Source of the DNA: Paraburkholderia phenoliruptrix
Lineage (GTDB): Bacteria > Pseudomonadota > Gammaproteobacteria > Burkholderiales > Burkholderiaceae
Reading direction: 5' to 3'
Assembly (NCBI RefSeq): GCF_019511605.1
Contig: NZ_JAEUAV010000004.1
Location: 186,001-250,000, forward strand
DNA: 64,000 nt
This document shows positions 9,230-18,580 of this stretch, piece by piece. The notes under the pieces are model-generated. The model searched no databases, had not been told where the DNA came from, and saw only the letters and a list, made by a program, of their open reading frames with translations. Position numbers and translations under genes: made by a program. The first letter of the stretch is position 1. Every line of letters begins with the position of its first letter.

Positions 9230-9928
9230 ATGAAAACGATAGGTGTGATTGGCGGGATGAGTTGGGAGTCGTCCGCCGAGTATTACAGGCTGCTGAACCG
9301 TCACGCCAAGGCGCGCTTGGGCGGCCATCACAACGCCCGCAGCCTGATGCTGACCGTCGATTTCGCACGGGTCGAAGCCGACCAGCGTGCCGGCGACTGG
9401 GACGCACTCGGCGAGCAGATGGCCGACGCCGCACGCCAACTGGAGCGCGGCGGCGCGCAACTCGTGATGCTTGCCACGAACACCATGCATCGCGTGTATG
9501 AATCGATTGAACGGGCCATTCACGTGCCGTTTCTGCATATCGCCGATCCGACCGGCAGCGCGTTGCGCGCCGCGGGCGTCGAGCGGGTCGGCCTGCTCGG
9601 CACGCGTTATACGATGGAGCAGACGTTCTACACGGGGCGGCTGCGCGAGCGCTACGGCCTCGACACGCTGGTACCGGACGAAGCGGACCGTGCCGACGTG
9701 CATCGCATCATTTACGACGAGCTGTGTCATGGCGACGTGAAGCGCGAATCGCGCGAGGTGTATCAAGGCGTGATCGAATCGCTGCGTGACCGCGGGGCGC
9801 AGGCAGTGATTCTTGGTTGCACAGAAATCACGTTGCTGATCAAGCCGGAACACTCGGTGCTGCCCGTTTTCGATACCACGGCGTTGCATGCGCAAGCGGC
9901 GGTGGAGTGGGCGATCGAGGCTGAGTGA
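9230..9928 (+). CDS. Aspartate/glutamate racemase family protein (YgeA-like)
   Basis: This 232-residue two-domain racemase is collinear with E. coli YgeA. It begins MKTIGVIGGMSWESSAEYY, the first phosphate/carboxylate loop of the family. The two catalytic positions are Thr83 (in ATNTMH) and Cys197 (in LGCTEI). Classical aspartate and glutamate racemases use two Cys, while a Thr/Cys pair characterises the L-Asp/Glu-specific E. coli subgroup. The reaction is cofactor-independent interconversion of amino acid enantiomers in the cytosol. The ATG at 9230 is chosen because the conserved N-terminus starts there; the longer open frame upstream is without homology. It is transcribed alone, divergent from codA. 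Confidence 0.88.
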   Translation: MKTIGVIGGMSWESSAEYYRLLNRHAKARLGGHHNARSLMLTVDFARVEADQRAGDWDALGEQMADAARQLERGGAQLVMLATNTMHRVYESIERAIHVPFLHIADPTGSALRAAGVERVGLLGTRYTMEQTFYTGRLRERYGLDTLVPDEADRADVHRIIYDELCHGDVKRESREVYQGVIESLRDRGAQAVILGCTEITLLIKPEHSVLPVFDTTALHAQAAVEWAIEAE

Positions 9929-10022
9929 GGTCGAGTAAGGGTGACAGAGGCGGGCAACTGAGGCGGGCGAGTGCCGTCATTGACCGCAGCCTGCTGACGC
10001 GCCAATTCTCGCGCCAGAAACT

Positions 10023-10054
10023 AAAAAGCCCGCGTGGCTCACGCCAGCGGGCTT
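10023..10054 (-). terminator. Rho-independent terminator downstream of tRNA-fMet
   Basis: On the minus strand AAGCCCGC pairs with GCGGGCTT, enclosing TGGC-GTGA-GCCA, and a run of Ts follows. It begins 10 bases after the tRNA 3' end and terminates the tRNA transcript. Confidence 0.9.
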
Positions 10055-10064
10055 CAGCAATGCT

Positions 10065-10141
10065 TGGTTGCGGGGACAGGATTTGAACCTGTGACCTTCG
10101 GGTTATGAGCCCGACGAGCTGCCAGACTGCTCCACCCCGCG
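10065..10141 (-). tRNA. Initiator tRNA-fMet (CAU)
   Basis: This is a 77-base cloverleaf with encoded CCA. The anticodon is CAU in the loop CTCATAA. Two initiator hallmarks are visible: a mismatched C1-A72 pair at the end of the acceptor stem and three consecutive G-C pairs (GGG/CCC) in the anticodon stem. The T-loop is GTTCAAATC. It lies 92 bases downstream of a small CDS on the same strand and is followed by its own terminator. Confidence 0.97.
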
Positions 10142-10233
10142 TCAGAGAAAAGAGATTGTATAGGGACGCAGGTAAAACGTCAAACAATCGCGCACGAATT
10201 CCTCGCGAAGCATGCAAGCTCGCGCCAGCACCA

Positions 10234-10521
10234 TCAAAGATCCTGAACCGTCGCGCCCTCGATCTTGCCGTCGATAATGTCCGCACCGTACTGGCTCGCA
10301 CTGCGCTTGGCCACGCCGAAGTCCGCAAACGTGACCGGCAGCACAAGACGAAACACGCGGCTCGCGTTCGACCCGCTGATCGCACCCGGCCGACACACGC
10401 GCACCGCGACGTCATAGCCTTCGGCATCACGCTTGTGGCCGTCGAACTTGCCGAATTCCCGCGAAAAAACCAGCGGATGCACTTCGAAGTCCTTATAAAT
10501 TTCCGGGTAGGTTCGAGCCAT
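10234..10521 (-). CDS. Conserved hypothetical protein (95 aa)
   Basis: This small soluble protein of unknown function begins MARTYPEIYKDFEVHPLVFS. A good ribosome binding site (GGAGG, 7 bases before the ATG), a composition unlike the shadow ORFs, and its position upstream of tRNA-fMet on the same strand support a real gene. There is no signal peptide or membrane segment. The sequence has a likely beta-rich middle (EGYDVAVRV, SRVFRLVLPVTFADFGV). It may share a transcript with the initiator tRNA, because no terminator is visible in the 92 bases between them. No family could be assigned. Confidence 0.7.
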   Translation of the reverse strand: MARTYPEIYKDFEVHPLVFSREFGKFDGHKRDAEGYDVAVRVCRPGAISGSNASRVFRLVLPVTFADFGVAKRSASQYGADIIDGKIEGATVQDL

Positions 10522-10538
10522 GATGCCCTCCGCTGCAC

Positions 10539-10574
10539 GCTGGTGACTGCGCTGGTGACTGCGCTGGTGACTGA
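10539..10574. repeat. 12-bp tandem repeat, three copies
   Basis: GCTGGTGACTGC occurs twice, followed by GCTGGTGACTGA, head to tail. It lies just upstream of the 95-residue hypothetical gene on the minus strand and within 170 bases of the exonuclease III start on the plus strand. Confidence 0.9.
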
Positions 10575-10737
10575 GCAGTCAACCTGTGAGTGTGATCCCT
10601 ACTATACGCCGCGTGTCGCACGCCCCGGCTTTTTATTTTCAGTCCGGCCGTGCGCGCCCTCGCCGCGCGAAAATCGTCTGCCGTGCGTACACGCTGGTAA
10701 GCTACGGCTCCTGCGCCATTCAGCCCGAGAATTTCCC

Positions 10738-11514
10738 GTGAAAATCGCTACCTGGAACGTCAACTCTCTCAAGGTCCGCCAACAGCATGTGATCGACTGG
10801 CTCGAAACGAGCCGCACCGACGTGCTATGTCTTCAGGAACTGAAACTCCCCGACGAGAAGTTTCCGCGTGCGGAGCTGGAAGAGAAGGGCTACCGGAGCT
10901 GGTTCGCGGGCCAGAAAACGTACAACGGCGTAGGCATCCTCGTTCGCGAAGGAATCAGCGTCGACGAAACCACCATCGTGCGAAACATTCCGGGCTTTGA
11001 CGACCTGCAGCAGCGCGTGGTCGCCGCAACCGTGGACGGCGTGCGCATCATCTCCGCGTACTTTCCGAACGGCCAGGCGCCCGGCACCGACAAATTCGCC
11101 TACAAGCTGCGCTGGCTCGCTGCGCTGCACGACTGGGTCCAAAGCGAAATGGCGCTGTATCCAAAGCTCGCGCTGCTTGGCGACTACAACATCGCACCGG
11201 ACGATTGCGACGTGCACGATCCCAAGGCGTGGGAAGGCCAGAATCTGGTGTCGCCGGAAGAACGCGCGGAGTTCGTGCGCTTGACCGAGCTGGGCCTTGT
11301 CGACGCGTTCCGTCAGTTCGAGCAGCCCGAAAAAATCTACTCGTGGTGGGACTACCGGATGATGGCGTTTCGCCGCAACGCGGGTCTGCGCATCGACCAC
11401 ATTCTGCTGTCGAAGCCGCTTGCCGAAACCTGCACGTCATGCGAAGTCGACAAGGTGCCGCGCAAGTGGGATCAGCCGTCGGACCACGCACCGGTCGTCG
11501 CGCAGCTTAGCTGA
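10738..11514 (+). CDS. xth: Exodeoxyribonuclease III (GTG start)
   Basis: This 258-residue member of the ExoIII/AP-endonuclease family processes abasic sites and degrades duplex DNA 3'-5' in base-excision repair. Active-site residues are visible: Asn7 (TWNVN), Glu34 (LQELK), Tyr108 (SAYFPNG), Asp149 and Asn151 (GDYNIAP), Asp220 (LRIDH), and Asp249-His250 (SDHAP). Translation must begin at GTG 10738, because the family N-terminus (MKIATWNVNS) starts exactly there and no in-frame ATG is near. The gene is convergent with the S9 peptidase gene, with only 6 bases between the stops. Confidence 0.97.
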   Translation: MKIATWNVNSLKVRQQHVIDWLETSRTDVLCLQELKLPDEKFPRAELEEKGYRSWFAGQKTYNGVGILVREGISVDETTIVRNIPGFDDLQQRVVAATVDGVRIISAYFPNGQAPGTDKFAYKLRWLAALHDWVQSEMALYPKLALLGDYNIAPDDCDVHDPKAWEGQNLVSPEERAEFVRLTELGLVDAFRQFEQPEKIYSWWDYRMMAFRRNAGLRIDHILLSKPLAETCTSCEVDKVPRKWDQPSDHAPVVAQLS

Positions 11515-11520
11515 TAGACC

Positions 11521-13665
11521 TCAAGCCGAAACGGCCAGCGTCTGCCACAAGAATCCGAACACCATTGCATCATGCTCGGCCTGCTCCAGTTCGTCGGAGC
11601 CGCCGTGGCCGCCTTCGGTGTTCTCGCGATACCACACGTTGTCCACGCCGAGCGACTGCATGCGCGCGGCCATCTTGCGCGCATGGCCGGGATGCACGCG
11701 GTCGTCGGCGCTCGAGGTGGTGAACAGCACCGGCGGATACTTCACCCCCGCCGACACCCGGTGATACGGCGAGTAAGCGGCAAGCACGCGCGCGTCGTCG
11801 GGATTGTCGGGATCGCCGTATTCGTCGATCCACGAAGCACCCGCATGCAACAGGTGATAGCGGCTCATGTCGAGCAGCGGCACTTCGCAGACCACGGCGC
11901 CGAACAGCTCAGGCCGCTGCACCATGCACGCCGCCACCAGCAGTCCGCCGTTGCTGCCGCCCTGAATGCCGAGTTGCACGGCACTCGTCACGCCGCTTGC
12001 CACGAGCGCTTCGGCCACCGCGATGAAATCGTCGAACGCGCGTTGCCGATGCCCGGCTTGCGCCGCCGTATGCCAGCGCGTGCCGAATTCGCCGCCGCCG
12101 CGTATGTGCGCGACCACGTACACGCCGCCGCGCTCCAGCCAGCCAATGCCCTGCCCCGTCAGGTAGCTCGGCAGCAAAGGAATCGCGAAGCCGCCATAGC
12201 CGCTTAACAGGCACGGCCGCGCCTTCGGGGCGGCGCCCGGCTGTTCTCTCTTGTCTGCGTGCTCAGCAGCCTGAATCTCGCGCGGTCCAATCACCGTGTA
12301 AGGCACACATGTGCCGTCCGCCGACACGGCATGGCCGCGCGTCACCGCGAAGCGCGCCGCGTCGAATTGCGTCGGCCAGCGGTCGAGCAGCTCCCAGTCG
12401 TTGAGATCATCGCGGGCAAGGTCCGTGAGCCAATACGCCGGCGGTTGCAGGTAGTCGTCGGTATCGACGAACACCTCGTCATTCAGCGTCGCTTCCACCG
12501 GCGAGACCTCCGCCTGGCCGTCTTCGCGCGACGGGAAAACGCGCTGATGCCACTGCCATGTGCCGTCGGCGGATTGTGTCGGCGCGAACAGCAAGGTCTT
12601 GTTCCGCACGTCTTCCAGATACGAGAGGATGAGCTGGCTGCGCGTATGCGTCCATTCGCACGCGGAAGTCTGCGACGTGGGCAGAAAGAGCGGCGTGAGC
12701 GCACGCTCGCCGCGCAGGAACGCGTCTTCGCGGATCGCCAGCAATGCGCCACCCGGGTACTCGAGATCATTGAAATGCCAGTCGAGGCGCGGCTCGAGCA
12801 ACAGCCAGCCCTGCCAGCCGCTCACCGCGACATGCGAGGGCACCTCGTAACGACGCCACGCATCGGTGGCACTAGCGGCCGCCTTGGTAGTGTCGAGGTA
12901 ATACGTGTGCGAGTCGAAGAAATCGACGCTACTCACCACCGTATGCCGCTCTTCCAGCGGATCGTAGTGTGCTTCCACGCCGATGTCGCTATACGCGCCC
13001 CTGAACACCACGGGCGCGTCGGCGAGCGCCGTGCCGCGCGTCCAGCGCCGCACCTCGCGCGGATAGCCGGAGCGCGTGAGGCTCTTGCGTCCATTGTCCC
13101 AGCCGACGTAAAGCGTATCGCGGTCGATCCACGATGCGGTGTGCTTGCCCGCCTTCGAAATCGCAAAACCGTCGTCGACGAAACGGCGCGCGTCGATGTC
13201 GAACTCGCGCACCACCAGCGCGTCCGAGCCGCCGGGCGACATAGTGATCAGCGCGCGATCGCCGTCGGGATAAAGAATGTCGAGCTCGACACACACCCAC
13301 GGCGTGCGTTCGGCCGCGCCTAGCGCGTCGAAGTCGATCAGGTTCTGCCAGTCAGGCTTGCCGGCGCGCCACGCTGCCCAACTGGTGCGCCGCCACAGAC
13401 CTTTGGGGTTGCGCTCGTCCTGCCAGAGGTCGTACGCCCACTCTTTCCATCTGTCCGGAATGACCGGGCGTTCGCGAGGCAGGTAGGCGTCGGCCAGCCG
13501 TTGCCGCAGCGTCTCGAATGGCGCGCCGCTGCACCACGCGCGGCGGGTGCGGGCATTCTGCTGCTCGACCCATGCGAGAGCTTTGGGGTCGTCGAGCGCT
13601 TCGAGCCAGAGGAACGGATCGGGGGAAAGCGGCCAGGGTGAGGGAACGGCAGAAGCGGAAGGCAT
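11521..13665 (-). CDS. Prolyl oligopeptidase family serine peptidase (S9)
   Basis: The 714-residue product has an N-terminal beta-propeller and a C-terminal alpha/beta-hydrolase domain. The nucleophile is Ser571 in GGSNGG, the acid is the Asp of SADDRVHPGH, and the His lies in TEGGHGG. The N-terminal WLEALDDPKALAWVEQQN segment is typical of prolyl endopeptidases that cut short peptides, often after Pro. No signal peptide is seen, so it is probably cytosolic. The ATG at 13665 precedes the family start closely. It is a single-gene unit, convergent with xth. Confidence 0.93.
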   Translation of the reverse strand: MPSASAVPSPWPLSPDPFLWLEALDDPKALAWVEQQNARTRRAWCSGAPFETLRQRLADAYLPRERPVIPDRWKEWAYDLWQDERNPKGLWRRTSWAAWRAGKPDWQNLIDFDALGAAERTPWVCVELDILYPDGDRALITMSPGGSDALVVREFDIDARRFVDDGFAISKAGKHTASWIDRDTLYVGWDNGRKSLTRSGYPREVRRWTRGTALADAPVVFRGAYSDIGVEAHYDPLEERHTVVSSVDFFDSHTYYLDTTKAAASATDAWRRYEVPSHVAVSGWQGWLLLEPRLDWHFNDLEYPGGALLAIREDAFLRGERALTPLFLPTSQTSACEWTHTRSQLILSYLEDVRNKTLLFAPTQSADGTWQWHQRVFPSREDGQAEVSPVEATLNDEVFVDTDDYLQPPAYWLTDLARDDLNDWELLDRWPTQFDAARFAVTRGHAVSADGTCVPYTVIGPREIQAAEHADKREQPGAAPKARPCLLSGYGGFAIPLLPSYLTGQGIGWLERGGVYVVAHIRGGGEFGTRWHTAAQAGHRQRAFDDFIAVAEALVASGVTSAVQLGIQGGSNGGLLVAACMVQRPELFGAVVCEVPLLDMSRYHLLHAGASWIDEYGDPDNPDDARVLAAYSPYHRVSAGVKYPPVLFTTSSADDRVHPGHARKMAARMQSLGVDNVWYRENTEGGHGGSDELEQAEHDAMVFGFLWQTLAVSA

Positions 13666-13870
13666 CGTAGGCTGTTGGAGGGAAACAGCGTTGATTATGC
13701 CTTGCCGGGTAAAGAGCCGCGGCTGCGGTGCGGCCTGCGCCGCAATTCACGGCGCATGAGCGTTGCCGCGCGGACGCAAAGCCGCGCACGCGACGGCGGC
13801 CGACCGGGCCCCGACCAGACAAGAACCCGGCAACAACCCGGCCCGGCCGCCGCATTGCAGCTAGGTGCGA

Positions 13871-15385
13871 TCAGGGCTCGAGATTGAGTTCCTGAATCTT
13901 GCGCGTAATCGTGTTGCGGCCAATGCCAAGACGCTCAGCCGCCTCCACCTTGCGCCCACGCGTGAAGTCGAGCGCCTCGCGAATCACCGCTGCTTCGAAA
14001 CGGCGCGCGAGTTCGTCCATGACGTCTGCCGAATTTTCGCGCAACAGGCGCGCGACTTCAGTGCGCAGGCCGCCTTCCCATGCGCTGACAGGCGCGGCGA
14101 CCGGCATGCCGCCCGCCGGGCTCAACTGCGCGGCCGGGCTCGCGCCATTGAGCGGCGCAGTCGCCGCGAGGCTTGCGTCCGCAGCGCCGAGCACCGCGCC
14201 GCCGGCGGCGAGATCCGTCGCGCCGGATTGTGCGGGGCCGAGATCCGGCGGCAAGTCCTTGATCTCGATGGTCTGCGCAGGCGCCATCACCGTGAGCCAG
14301 TTAGCGAGGTTCTCCAACTGCCGCACGTTGCCCGGAAACGGCAGCGACGCGAGATAGGCGAGCGCTTCCTCCGACACGCGCTTCGGCTCCACGCCCAAGT
14401 CACGCGCGCTCTTTTGCAGGAAGTGTCGCGTGAGCAGCGGGATGTCTTCGCTGCGCTCGCGCAACGCCGGCAATCGCAGACGGATGACATTGAGGCGGTG
14501 ATACAGGTCTTCGCGAAACAGCCCCTGACGCACGCGCGACTCGAGATTCTGGTGCGTCGCCGCGATCACGCGTACGTTCGCGCGCAGCGGATTGTGCCCG
14601 CCCACGCGATAGAACTGGCCGTCCGACAGCACACGCAGCAAGCGGGTCTGCAAATCGAACGGCATGTCGCCGATTTCATCGAGAAACAGCGTGCCGTTCT
14701 CGGCCTGTTCGAAGCGGCCCTGGCGCATCGCCTGCGCGCCGGTGAACGCTCCGCGCTCATGACCGAATAGTTCGGATTCCAACAGGTCTTTGGGAATTGC
14801 CGCGGTGTTCAGCGCAATGAAGGGACCGTTCGCGCGTGGGCTATGTCGGTGCAATGCACGAGCAACCAGTTCCTTTCCGGTGCCTGATTCGCCGGTAATG
14901 AGCACGGTTGCCGCGGAATGGGACAGGCGGCCGATCGCGCGAAACATGTCCTGCATCGCCGGAGCCTGGCCGAGCATTTCAGGTGCATCGGCGACGCGCT
15001 CGTCCCACGTCTGTTCGCCGCGCATGCTTTCGTCCACCGCGCGGCGGATTAGCTCGACGGCCTTGTCGACGTCGAAAGGCTTCGCGAGATATTCGAACGC
15101 ACCGCCCTGGAACGCGGCAACCGCGCTATCCAGATCGGAAAATGCCGTCATGATGATGACCGGCAGGCCCGGCACCTTGTCACGCACGGTTTGCAGCAAT
15201 TCGAGGCCAGAGCCTCCCGGCATCCGGATGTCGGACACCAGCACCTGCGGGCTTTCGTGATCGAGCGCCGCCGACGCCTCGCGCACATTCGCGAAGCTGC
15301 GAGTCGCGAAGTTTTCGCGAGCGAGCGCTTTTTCAAGCACCCAGCGAATCGATTGATCGTCGTCTACTATCCAGATCGGCTTCAT
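13871..15385 (-). CDS. ntrC: Nitrogen regulation protein NtrC (sigma-54 activator)
   Basis: This 504-residue regulator activates sigma-54 promoters when nitrogen is limiting. Its receiver has Asp52 (SDIRMPG), Thr80 and Lys102. The AAA+ domain carries Walker A GESGTGK (165-171), the sigma-54 contact motif GAFTGA (212-217) and Walker B FLDEIGD. The C-terminal Fis-type helix-turn-helix is [15 protein letters not shown]. The linker between the AAA+ domain and the DNA-binding helices (about residues 395-450) is unusually long and Ala/Gly-rich. It lies 47 bases after ntrB in the order glnA-ntrB-ntrC. Confidence 0.97.
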   Translation of the reverse strand: MKPIWIVDDDQSIRWVLEKALARENFATRSFANVREASAALDHESPQVLVSDIRMPGGSGLELLQTVRDKVPGLPVIIMTAFSDLDSAVAAFQGGAFEYLAKPFDVDKAVELIRRAVDESMRGEQTWDERVADAPEMLGQAPAMQDMFRAIGRLSHSAATVLITGESGTGKELVARALHRHSPRANGPFIALNTAAIPKDLLESELFGHERGAFTGAQAMRQGRFEQAENGTLFLDEIGDMPFDLQTRLLRVLSDGQFYRVGGHNPLRANVRVIAATHQNLESRVRQGLFREDLYHRLNVIRLRLPALRERSEDIPLLTRHFLQKSARDLGVEPKRVSEEALAYLASLPFPGNVRQLENLANWLTVMAPAQTIEIKDLPPDLGPAQSGATDLAAGGAVLGAADASLAATAPLNGASPAAQLSPAGGMPVAAPVSAWEGGLRTEVARLLRENSADVMDELARRFEAAVIREALDFTRGRKVEAAERLGIGRNTITRKIQELNLEP

Positions 15386-15432
15386 ATAGGTCTGTCAGAA
15401 GTCTTGAGATGCTTGCGATGTGCGCAGGCGTG

Positions 15433-16575
15433 TCAGTAGTCGAGCGGCAGCAGAATCTGAAACTCGGTATGGCCGGGCCGGCTTTCCACTTCGATCAGGC
15501 CGTCGTGCTGTTGCACGAAGGTCTGAGCGAGCGTCAGGCCGAGACCGCTGCCATCCTCGCGCCCCGATACGAGCGGATAGAAAATGCGGTCACGAATGTC
15601 CTCGGGAATGCCCGGGCCGTTATCGACGATATGCAAGTCCAGTGCCAGCTTACATAAACGTTTCGAGATCGTGATCTTGCGCGCGATGCGCGTGCGCAGC
15701 TCGATGCGCGCGTCGCCTTGCGAGATGCGTTCGCGCAATGCTTCGGCCGCGTTGCGCACGATGTTCAGCAGCGCCTGGATCAGTTGCTCCTTGTCGCCGC
15801 GCAGATCCGGCACGCTCACGTCGTAATCGCGTTCAATGGTCAGGCCGCGTGGAAACTCCGCGAGAATCACCTGGCGCACGCGCTCACATACTTCGTGAAT
15901 GTTCACGTCGCCGACGATATGCGGATGACGATGCGGCTCGAGCAGACGATCGACCAGCGTTTGCAGCCGGTCCGATTCCTTGATGATCACTTGCGTGTAT
16001 TCGCGCAACTCGTCGCGCTGCCGCTCGCCCAGTTCGAATTCGAGCAACTGCGCCGCGCCGCGAATGCCGCCGAGCGGATTCTTGATTTCGTGCGCGAGGT
16101 TGCGAATCAGTTGCTTGTTGACCGCGGTGAGATCGTTGATGCGCTCCTCGCGGTCGGTGCGCAAATGCCGCTCGTTCTCGAACAGTTCGAGCAGCACATA
16201 GTCTTGCGCGTTTTCCAGAAAACCGACAATCGCGTGCACGTGCAGCGGCTCGTGGCCGGGCCGCTCGAGTACGGCGTCCAGATGCGTCGCGTGGAAACGG
16301 TGCGCGGCAATCGCGGTGATGGTCGCGACGAGCTCGTCCGCATTCGAGAAAATGTCGGGCCACGCCATTTGCATGAGCTGCTTGCGCGAAAGCTCGAGCA
16401 TCGACTCCGCCGACGGATTCGCGAACGCCACTCGCAGCGTGCGCTTTTCGAGTATCAGCACGACGGTCGGCAGTGCCTCGAAGCCCGGCAACAGTCCGGA
16501 CGCAACCAGCTGTGCATCGTCCGACAGTGTCTCGACGTGCCCTTTTCTCGTCTTGATCAGATTCTTTAGAACCAT
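15433..16575 (-). CDS. ntrB: Nitrogen regulation sensor kinase NtrB
   Basis: This 380-residue soluble kinase/phosphatase is controlled by PII proteins and phosphorylates NtrC. An N-terminal PAS domain (about 30-135) is followed by HisKA with His162 in AHEIKNPLGG, and HATPase_c with DNGPGIPE and GSGLGLTL. The frame is open to 16692, but that extension runs through the glnA terminator and is Arg-rich. The ATG at 16575 (MVLKNLIKTRKG) gives the normal NtrB N-terminus. No clear Shine-Dalgarno is seen. It lies 142 bases downstream of glnA, beyond a terminator that may give partial read-through. Confidence 0.95.
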   Translation of the reverse strand: MVLKNLIKTRKGHVETLSDDAQLVASGLLPGFEALPTVVLILEKRTLRVAFANPSAESMLELSRKQLMQMAWPDIFSNADELVATITAIAAHRFHATHLDAVLERPGHEPLHVHAIVGFLENAQDYVLLELFENERHLRTDREERINDLTAVNKQLIRNLAHEIKNPLGGIRGAAQLLEFELGERQRDELREYTQVIIKESDRLQTLVDRLLEPHRHPHIVGDVNIHEVCERVRQVILAEFPRGLTIERDYDVSVPDLRGDKEQLIQALLNIVRNAAEALRERISQGDARIELRTRIARKITISKRLCKLALDLHIVDNGPGIPEDIRDRIFYPLVSGREDGSGLGLTLAQTFVQQHDGLIEVESRPGHTEFQILLPLDY

Positions 16576-16627
16576 CTTGCAGTCTGGCCGATAGGAGATG
16601 GTGGCAAATCCCTGCGCCGGTCTAACG

Positions 16628-16653
16628 AAAAAGGGACGGCGCCGCCGTCCCTT
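16628..16653 (-). terminator. Terminator between glnA and ntrB
   Basis: On the minus strand AAGGGACGGC pairs with GCCGTCCCTT around a 3-base loop, and T residues follow. A glnA-ntrBC attenuating terminator is also found in enteric bacteria, where it keeps NtrBC levels well below glutamine synthetase. Confidence 0.88.
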
Positions 16654-16717
16654 CGTGACCGATCGCGAGCGTCGGACAACGCGCTTCGCCATTCGAAAGG
16701 CGAAGCGCCATTGCCGC

Positions 16718-18133
16718 TTACAGCGAGTAGTACATTTCGAATTCGATCGGGTGCACCGACTGACGATAACGCTGCAGCTCGTTCGTCTTCAGTTCGATGT
16801 ACGCGTCGAGCATCGAATCCGTGAACACGCCGCCGCGCGTCAGGAATTCGCGGTCGCCGTCCAGCGCGTCGAGAGCCTGGTCGAGGCCGGCGCACACGGT
16901 CGGGATCTTTGCATCCTCTTCCGGCGGCAGGTCGTACAGGTTCTTGTCGGCGGCTTCGCCCGGGTGAATCTTGTTCTGCACGCCGTCCAGACCCGCCATC
17001 ATCAGCGCGGAGAAGCACAGGTACGGGTTGGCCATCGGATCCGGGAAGCGCGTTTCGATACGGCGGCCCTTCGGATTCGACACGTGCGGAATGCGGATCG
17101 ATGCCGAACGGTTGCGTGCCGAGTAAGCCAGCTTCACCGGTGCTTCGAAGTGCGGCACGAGACGCTTGTACGAGTTCGTCGACGGGTTCGTGATCGCGTT
17201 CAGCGCGCGAGCATGCTTGATGATGCCGCCGATGTAGAACAGCGCGAATTCCGACAGACCTGCGTAGCCATTGCCCGCGAACAGGTTCTGACCGTCCTTC
17301 CAGATCGACTGGTGAACGTGCATGCCCGAACCGTTGTCGCCGACGATCGGCTTCGGCATGAACGTAGCCGTCTTGCCGTACGTGTGCGCGACGTTCTGGA
17401 TGATGTACTTCATCTGCTGCAGCCAGTCGGCGCGTTGCACGAGCGTCGAGAACTTGGTGCCGATTTCGTTCTGGCCTTGGCCCGCAACTTCGTGGTGGTG
17501 CACTTCGACCGGAATGCCGATCTGCTCGAGCAGCAGACACATTTCCGAGCGCATGTCCTGGAACGTGTCGACCGGAGCGACCGGGAAGTAGCCGCCCTTC
17601 GTGCCCGGACGGTGGCCGGTGTTGCCGCCTTCGAATTCCTTCGACGACGACCACGGTGCTTCTTCCGAACCGATCTTGACGAAGCAGCCCGACTGGTCCG
17701 TGTTCCACTGGACCGAGTCGAAAATGAAGAATTCCGGCTCCGGACCGAAGAAGGCGGTGTCGCCCAGACCCGAGCTCTTCAGATAGGCTTCAGCGCGCTT
17801 GGCGAGCGAGCGCGGGTCGCGCTCATAGCCCTTGCCGTCCGCCGGTTCGACGACGTCGCAGGTCAGCACCAGAGTGGACTCTTCGTAGAACGGGTCGATG
17901 AAGGCCGTGTTCGCGTCCGGGACCAGCAACATGTCCGATGCTTCGATGCCCTTCCAACCGGCAATCGACGAACCGTCAAACGCATGGCCGCTTTCGAACT
18001 TGTCTTCATCGAATGCCGACACCGGCACCGAAACGTGTTGCTCTTTGCCGCGCGTGTCGGTGAAACGGAAGTCGACAAACTTGACGTCTTCGTCTTTGAC
18101 GAGTTGAACGACGTCGGCCACGGATTTACTCAT
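16718..18133 (-). CDS. glnA: Glutamine synthetase type I
   Basis: The 471-residue product is GSI-beta, which makes glutamine from glutamate, ammonia and ATP as a cytosolic dodecamer. Signatures are [10 protein letters not shown], the metal/ATP segment [32 protein letters not shown], and the adenylylation loop NLYDLPPEE with Tyr400 (equivalent to Tyr397 of E. coli). It is therefore probably regulated by GlnE adenylylation. The ATG at 18133 has AGGAGAT upstream. Upstream DNA carries a sigma-54 promoter match and two NtrC-type sites. Confidence 0.99.
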   Translation of the reverse strand: MSKSVADVVQLVKDEDVKFVDFRFTDTRGKEQHVSVPVSAFDEDKFESGHAFDGSSIAGWKGIEASDMLLVPDANTAFIDPFYEESTLVLTCDVVEPADGKGYERDPRSLAKRAEAYLKSSGLGDTAFFGPEPEFFIFDSVQWNTDQSGCFVKIGSEEAPWSSSKEFEGGNTGHRPGTKGGYFPVAPVDTFQDMRSEMCLLLEQIGIPVEVHHHEVAGQGQNEIGTKFSTLVQRADWLQQMKYIIQNVAHTYGKTATFMPKPIVGDNGSGMHVHQSIWKDGQNLFAGNGYAGLSEFALFYIGGIIKHARALNAITNPSTNSYKRLVPHFEAPVKLAYSARNRSASIRIPHVSNPKGRRIETRFPDPMANPYLCFSALMMAGLDGVQNKIHPGEAADKNLYDLPPEEDAKIPTVCAGLDQALDALDGDREFLTRGGVFTDSMLDAYIELKTNELQRYRQSVHPIEFEMYYSL

Positions 18134-18269
18134 AACCTATCTCCTGATTAACGAATTCGGCGGGTTTAGCCGCCGCCCAATCTAGCTGACCCGTCCCGGC
18201 GCGTCCACCCCTGTATCGTGAACTGCGAATGTGAAAATTAGCCGCGGCAGATCGATCGGGACGATTAAA

Positions 18270-18284
18270 GCAGCAACCGTGCCA
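18270..18284 (-). promoter_or_regulatory. Sigma-54 (-24/-12) promoter of glnA
   Basis: On the minus strand TGGCACGGTTGCTGC matches the consensus TGGCACG-N4-TTGC with a single mismatch. The essential GG (-24) and GC (-12) dinucleotides are correctly spaced. It predicts a start near 18258 and a leader of about 125 bases before glnA. Confidence 0.8.
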
Positions 18285-18383
18285 TGCATGCGCCAAGTCG
18301 GCGCGCCAGCATCGGGCGCGCGCGCTGGCGGGGAATGCGCGCACCGAAGGGTATGCAGCCCTTATATCGGCAACCGAGGTTGA

Positions 18384-18398
18384 GCACCAGAAATGTGC
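18384..18398. promoter_or_regulatory. NtrC binding site (GCAC-N7-GTGC)
   Basis: GCACCAGAAATGTGC is an exact match to the palindromic NtrC consensus GCAC-N7-GTGC. It lies about 130 bases upstream of the predicted sigma-54 start, which is a normal enhancer distance. Confidence 0.78.
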
Positions 18399-18453
18399 GT
18401 TTTGGGCGGCACGCCCTCTCTGACGATTTGTTTTGGTGCGCATTGCGCATATT

Positions 18454-18468
18454 GCACCAGTTTAGGGC
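18454..18468. promoter_or_regulatory. Second NtrC-like site (one mismatch)
   Basis: GCACCAGTTTAGGGC matches GCAC-N7-GTGC with one mismatch and lies exactly 70 bases upstream of the first site. Paired sites are usual for NtrC enhancers, because the activator works as a higher oligomer. Confidence 0.55.
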
Positions 18469-18580
18469 TTCAAGGCGGCTCTCGCCGCCGTCTTTTGTGA
18501 GGGCGTCCTGGCAGTTGGCATGGACCGCACCCGGCCGAAGCGCCGCGCTAGAATAATCATTTGACCGACGAGACCGAGCC

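Noticed and set aside
16576-16692. 39-codon N-terminal extension of NtrB
   Set aside because: The stretch is the glnA terminator region read in frame, rich in Arg; known NtrB proteins start near MVLKNL.
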